Positions 59,621-64,000 of a stretch of 64,000 bases of DNA are shown here, piece after piece. The notes below the pieces were generated by a model. That model was not told where the DNA came from and searched no databases. It worked only from the letters and a program-made list of their open reading frames with translations. The position numbers were made by a program, and so were the translations under genes. The stretch comes from Hyaloscypha bicolor E (Eukaryota; Ascomycota; Leotiomycetes; Helotiales; Hyaloscyphaceae), in the NCBI RefSeq assembly GCF_002865645.1, contig NW_020194667.1, positions 1,635,762 to 1,699,761 on the forward strand. The letters are read 5' to 3'. The first letter of the stretch is position 1. Every line of letters starts with the position of its first letter.

Positions 59621-61500
59621 ATATATAAAAAGATTATAAAATAGGGAATTAATTAAACTAGCTAAAAAAGAGCTTAAGTAAAATATAAAGCTTTAAGAAA
59701 TAAGTATATAAATCTTAACTAAATAAAATAATTATATTAGCCTCAAATTAATAATTCTTATTATAATATTTTTTTTAGAAAGATATAATATTATATTCTA
59801 TTTATTTTATTTAATTAGAAAGCTTTAAAATAATAAAAATTATCTAATATATAAGTTTTATAAAGCTATATTAATATTCCAAACCAAATAGGCTTAATAT
59901 ATATTATTTCTCTAGATTATTAAATTTTAGAAGGGCCTTATATAAAGCTTATCTTTTTACTAATACCAGAGCCTCTAATTAAACTACTCTTCTTTAATAC
60001 TCTTCTAAAGCTCTCTTTTTAAGCTTTTAATTATTATAAATATGGCTTGTATTAGTTCTATTTCTTTTTATATTATTATTAAATTAATTCCGACTCGCAA
60101 ATTTAAGGTATTTTTAACTTAAAATACATTCTTATTTTATCTTTTACTAATTTTAGATAGTATTAAATAGCTTATAAGTCCGCTATAAATATAGTTCTTA
60201 ACTATTAATATAAAGCTTATATTTAATAAAATATCGAGATTTTGATTTCTACTAAGCCTTTTAATACTTCTAATATTTCTTTACTAAAGGCTAAAAAAGC
60301 TATAAAAAGCCTTATATTTCTTATTTTATTTATACTAGTTTTAAAGAAATTCTTTATATAAATTACTATAAGTTCTTTATATTATTTTAAAGCTCATTTT
60401 TAACTTAATATAGTTTCTTTTATTTTAAAGAATAAGAACAATAGTTCTTATTATAATATTATTAATAGAAATATTTATTACTAGAAGTATATTTCTAGTT
60501 ATTTCTATATTATTATTCCGAGCTCTTATATTTCTATTATATAGCTCTTTCTTATTAAACTTCTAATTTGTAAAAATACTATAAACTTCTTTTTCTTGAT
60601 TTTCTTTATAGATTCTGACTTTTTAAAGTATTTGTCTATTTTTAAGTATTCTATTTATATTATATTTAAGATTACCGAATCTAATAAAAAGAATAATAAT
60701 AAGAGTTTTTCTATTAAAGCTCCGGAAGCTACTAAAATAAATAAGAAATAGTCTAATTAGATAAAGAGCCTTTTATATAAGCTTATTAATATTATAATAG
60801 AATGCCTTTAGATTTCTTATTATTAGCTTTTAAGCTCTATTATTTTAATAGATTTTATAAATAAAAGATATAAATAAAAGCCTCTTTTTATATTATTTAA
60901 TTATTTTAATCTTTATTCTAATATTCTAAAGATTTAATAAAGCTTTAAAGTTCTCGAATTTGAATTAAAATAAATTTTTTATAAGTTTATTTATAGATAT
61001 ATTATTTATTTAAAGATATATAACTTAAAAGATACTTTTATTATATTTTTAATATAGCTATATATTTTAAATATTAATATAATAGAGCTTTATAGTAATT
61101 CTTTTATTTTTTTTAATAATTAATTAAATAGTTTATTTATTATTATAAAATATAATCTAAAGCTTTCTAAGATCTAAATATAAATCCCTAAATAGCCTTT
61201 AAAAAGCTATAATATTTTATTAAATAGCTTTTTATAATATTAAACTTCTAAATAAGGAAATTATATACCTATAATTTAATTATTATATATTTAGGTTATT
61301 TATATATGAAATATTAGATATAATTTATAACTATATCTTTTTATATTTCTTATTATATTAAATTATTAAAAACCGGATTTTAAATAAATATTAAAAAGTC
61401 TAATTTATAATTATAAAGTATTCTAGAACTAGGTTTATTAAGAATTAAAAGAATACTAAAATAGTAAAAGCTATATTTAATATAATTATAATTATAATAT
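59621..61500 (+). other. Broken coding-like region, unassigned
   Basis: Slightly richer in G and C than its surroundings. A plus-strand frame near 60,670-61,200 can be followed through stops (SFSIKAPEATKINKK, then IKSLLYKLINIIIECL, then LKIYNLKDTFIIFLI), which is opposite in sense to the Copia piece that follows. I do not recognise it. It may be the gag of another element. Confidence 0.3.
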
Positions 61501-64000
61501 AAAGTAATAATCTAAACTTTTTCTAATATATCTTAATTTAATATAAATAAACTTAATTATTATATTTCTAAAAATCGATTTTAGATAATAAAATATTAGA
61601 ATATTTTTTATTTATTATTCTAAACTTCTTAATAATCTTTTTAATATAGGTATTATAAACTAGCCAGAGCTTTTTAGTTTTCTAATTTCTAATTATATAA
61701 ATATTTAAAAACTATTTTATATTTTATATATTATAAAAATTATAATTTTTTTTAATTTAAATAATAATTAATTAAATATATATCTTATTATTCTTATAAT
61801 AAAGTATTTAAAAGTCATTTATATAAAAAATAATAAAAACTTTATAATTTGTATTTATATAAATATAGGGCATTTTATTAAATCTAAAAAGTCTAATTCT
61901 TTTAAAAGTATTTGTCTAGTATTTATATTATAAAATAAGAGAGTTTTATAACTTATATAAAGCTCGATTTATTTCTATTATATAGCCTAATATCTTGAAA
62001 TCGTTTAGTAGCTTATATATTATTATAGGCCTATTAAAATATCTTTTTATACTAATAAATATATTTATAATATTGAATTATTTTATTTTTAGATTAAAAT
62101 AAGCTATAATTATATTAGCTATTTGAAAAGACTTTATTATAAGTATAATAGTATATATAAATAAAAGTAATACTTTTTTTTAAAGATTTTTATAAATTAT
62201 TAGCCTTAAATAATATTAAATAATATATTTATTAAAATCGATTTTATATATAAATATTTATTTTAAAAGAATTAGAAATATATTTACTTTATTATTAAAA
62301 ATAATTCTCTAGTAATTTCGAGCTTTAAAGTTATTAATCTCTAGTTTAGTATTCGATTTAAAGTATTTTTTAGCTAAATATTTCTTTAGATTATTTTATA
62401 TCTTTAGCGCTTTCGGAAAATTATTAATATAAATTTTTCTTATTATTATATTATCCAAAACTCTCTATTCTAAATATATTCTTAATTAAACTATTACTAT
62501 AATTACGGTATATATAGTCTTATAATTAAATTCCTTTTTATAATTTTCTAGTTAACTAAATAAGAAAGATTTTAATAAAAAAACTCTAAATAATTAATCT
62601 AATTTAATTTATATATTATTTATAATAATATACTTATTATAGTAATTATATTACTACTAGCTTTATTTAAATTACTATTCTAATTATTTCCTTTATATAA
62701 ATATATTTGAATTAGCCTATTTCTGGTTTTAATAATTAGTTTCTTTATTTATTTTCTTTTTGTTTTTATTATTTAATCTTTTATTTTAATTAAGCTATTT
62801 ATTCTTTTTATAGAGGATTTTTCTATTTCTATTAAGTTTTTTTTACTTATTTTATAAATAAACTTCTCGTTTTATTTATAGGAACTATTAATAAACCTTA
62901 TTATTAGTTTTAAGGAAATCCTTTTTTACTTTTATTAATTTAATATATTTCTCTAATAATTCCGATATATTTTATTATATCTCTTTCCATTATACTAAAT
63001 CTTTTTAAAAGCTTAATATTTTTATTTTTATTATTTCTAGACTCTGGTATATTTCTGGCTTTAGAGTATTTTATAAAATTATAAGTTTTATTTCTAGTAA
63101 AGCTATAAAACTTTCTATTTCCGAGTTATAACCTATTAATATACTTATAGGTTCTTTTAATTATTGGTTTATTTACTTATTATTTCTTAGTTTAGGCTCA
63201 TTTTCTATTTATTCTAATAAGCTATTATATTATAATTTCTTATTATTAAAGATTAATTTAGTATCTTAAATCTTATTTTCTAGAAATAGTTTTATTATAT
63301 TTTTTATAATCTTTATATTATAGCCTTTAATATATTTATATTTCTTTTTATGGATAATATTCTCGTTAAATATAATATTATATATAATAATTACTTTATT
63401 AAATACAGGAATCCAGATTTTATAAATATTAAATATAATATATTTAATTAAATATTTAATATACTTATATAATATAACCTTAAATATTCTTTTATTTTAT
63501 TTCATTTTATTTCGCGGTTTTTAATTATTAAATATATCCTAGAACTATATATATAAATTCTATTCTAATTAAATCTAAGATTAATTATTATTTATATTAT
63601 AAATTCTAAATTATATTAATAAAAATAATTATAAAATTACAAGTCGAGTATTTTATTTAATATTCTCTAGTTATATATATATAAGGAATTCTAATTATAT
63701 AAGTAAATTATGGCTATAGAGCTTTTTGGCTATAGCTTTTTAAATAAATTAGCTATTAAATATATTATAATTACCTTATTTATAATTTCCTGCTTTACCT
63801 ATTTAGTATTATTATTTGGCTTATATATATATAAAAAAGAAAGCTCGATTTTAATACTTTATTTCTTTATTTAGATTTAATAAACTAATATTTTTTTAAT
63901 TAAAATAACTACTTTTTTCTAATTATACTTAATATAAGTAATTAAAAGATCATATTACTTTTATATCTATTATTCAAAATCTCTAATTATATTAAATACT
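61500..64000 (-). mobile_element. Second Copia family, minus-strand piece (copy 6b), cut by the window edge
   Basis: The minus strand of 62.2-64.0 kb repeats copy 6a inverted. Beyond that it carries Copia RT: IEINRALYKL at 61979-61921 (the RALYGL-type block) and VFIIFYINDF at about 61840-61805 (FYVDD with one Asp turned to Asn). This identifies the family as Ty1/Copia and makes copy 6a its 5' part. Its LTR should lie at or beyond 64,000. Confidence 0.7.
61801..61858 (-). pseudogene. Copia reverse transcriptase active-site remnant, copy 6b
   Basis: The minus strand reads INTNYKVFIIFYINDF followed by a TAA. YIND corresponds to YVDD. Confidence 0.8.

Overview
The window looks like nuclear DNA of a filamentous ascomycete (Pezizomycotina), probably from a species with a compartmented genome. 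The inference rests on fungal-type introns of 47-52 nt, a MAPEG gene and a Kex2-processed membrane protein in a small base-balanced island, surrounded by extremely AT- and TpA-rich DNA. That DNA is made of nested retrotransposons ruined by C:G to T:A transitions, the signature of repeat-induced point mutation (RIP). I cannot name the species.

Layout. (1) 1-23,406: Ty3/Gypsy family A. A truncated copy (3' LTR 4909-5206) is followed by a full copy 5297-13123 (TSD ATAAT) and a full copy 14535-22365 (TSD ATTTA). The second full copy sits inside an older reverse-strand copy (about 13.4-14.5 kb and 22.4-23.4 kb). All LTRs are 298 bp except the old one (about 289 bp). (2) 23,822-24,628: a short element with inverted ends, one arm mutated and the other intact, marking the edge of the RIP compartment. 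(3) 24,629-28,500: the island. It holds a decayed minus-strand pseudogene, a three-exon gene for a secreted or membrane-anchored Cys-rich, Ser/Thr-rich protein (25,782-26,957), and, convergently, a three-exon MAPEG gene (27,807-27,235). (4) 28,500-33,363: very AT-rich, mostly unclassified debris. (5) 33,369-41,846: a reverse-strand family A copy carrying a 563-bp hAT-like MITE (8-bp TSD) and a 180-bp MITE (9-bp TSD). (6) 41,847-52,230: a second Gypsy copy carrying a SINE-like insert and a complete Ty1/Copia element (45,166-51,799, 273-bp LTRs), whose 3' LTR holds a second copy of the 180-bp MITE. (7) 52,230-64,000: a second Copia family in two inverted pieces around another Gypsy element (about 54.04-59.62 kb) with short LTRs.

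Only two genes look functional: the membrane protein and the MAPEG enzyme. Everything else is transposon sequence in which the reading frames can still be followed but are broken by TAA/TAG stops where CAA, CAG or TGG codons would be expected. The most interesting structures are three kinds of short non-autonomous insertion with good target-site duplications that kept near-normal base composition inside RIP-destroyed hosts, an extra decayed reading frame 3' of pol in Gypsy family A, and the RIP boundary that falls inside one short element.
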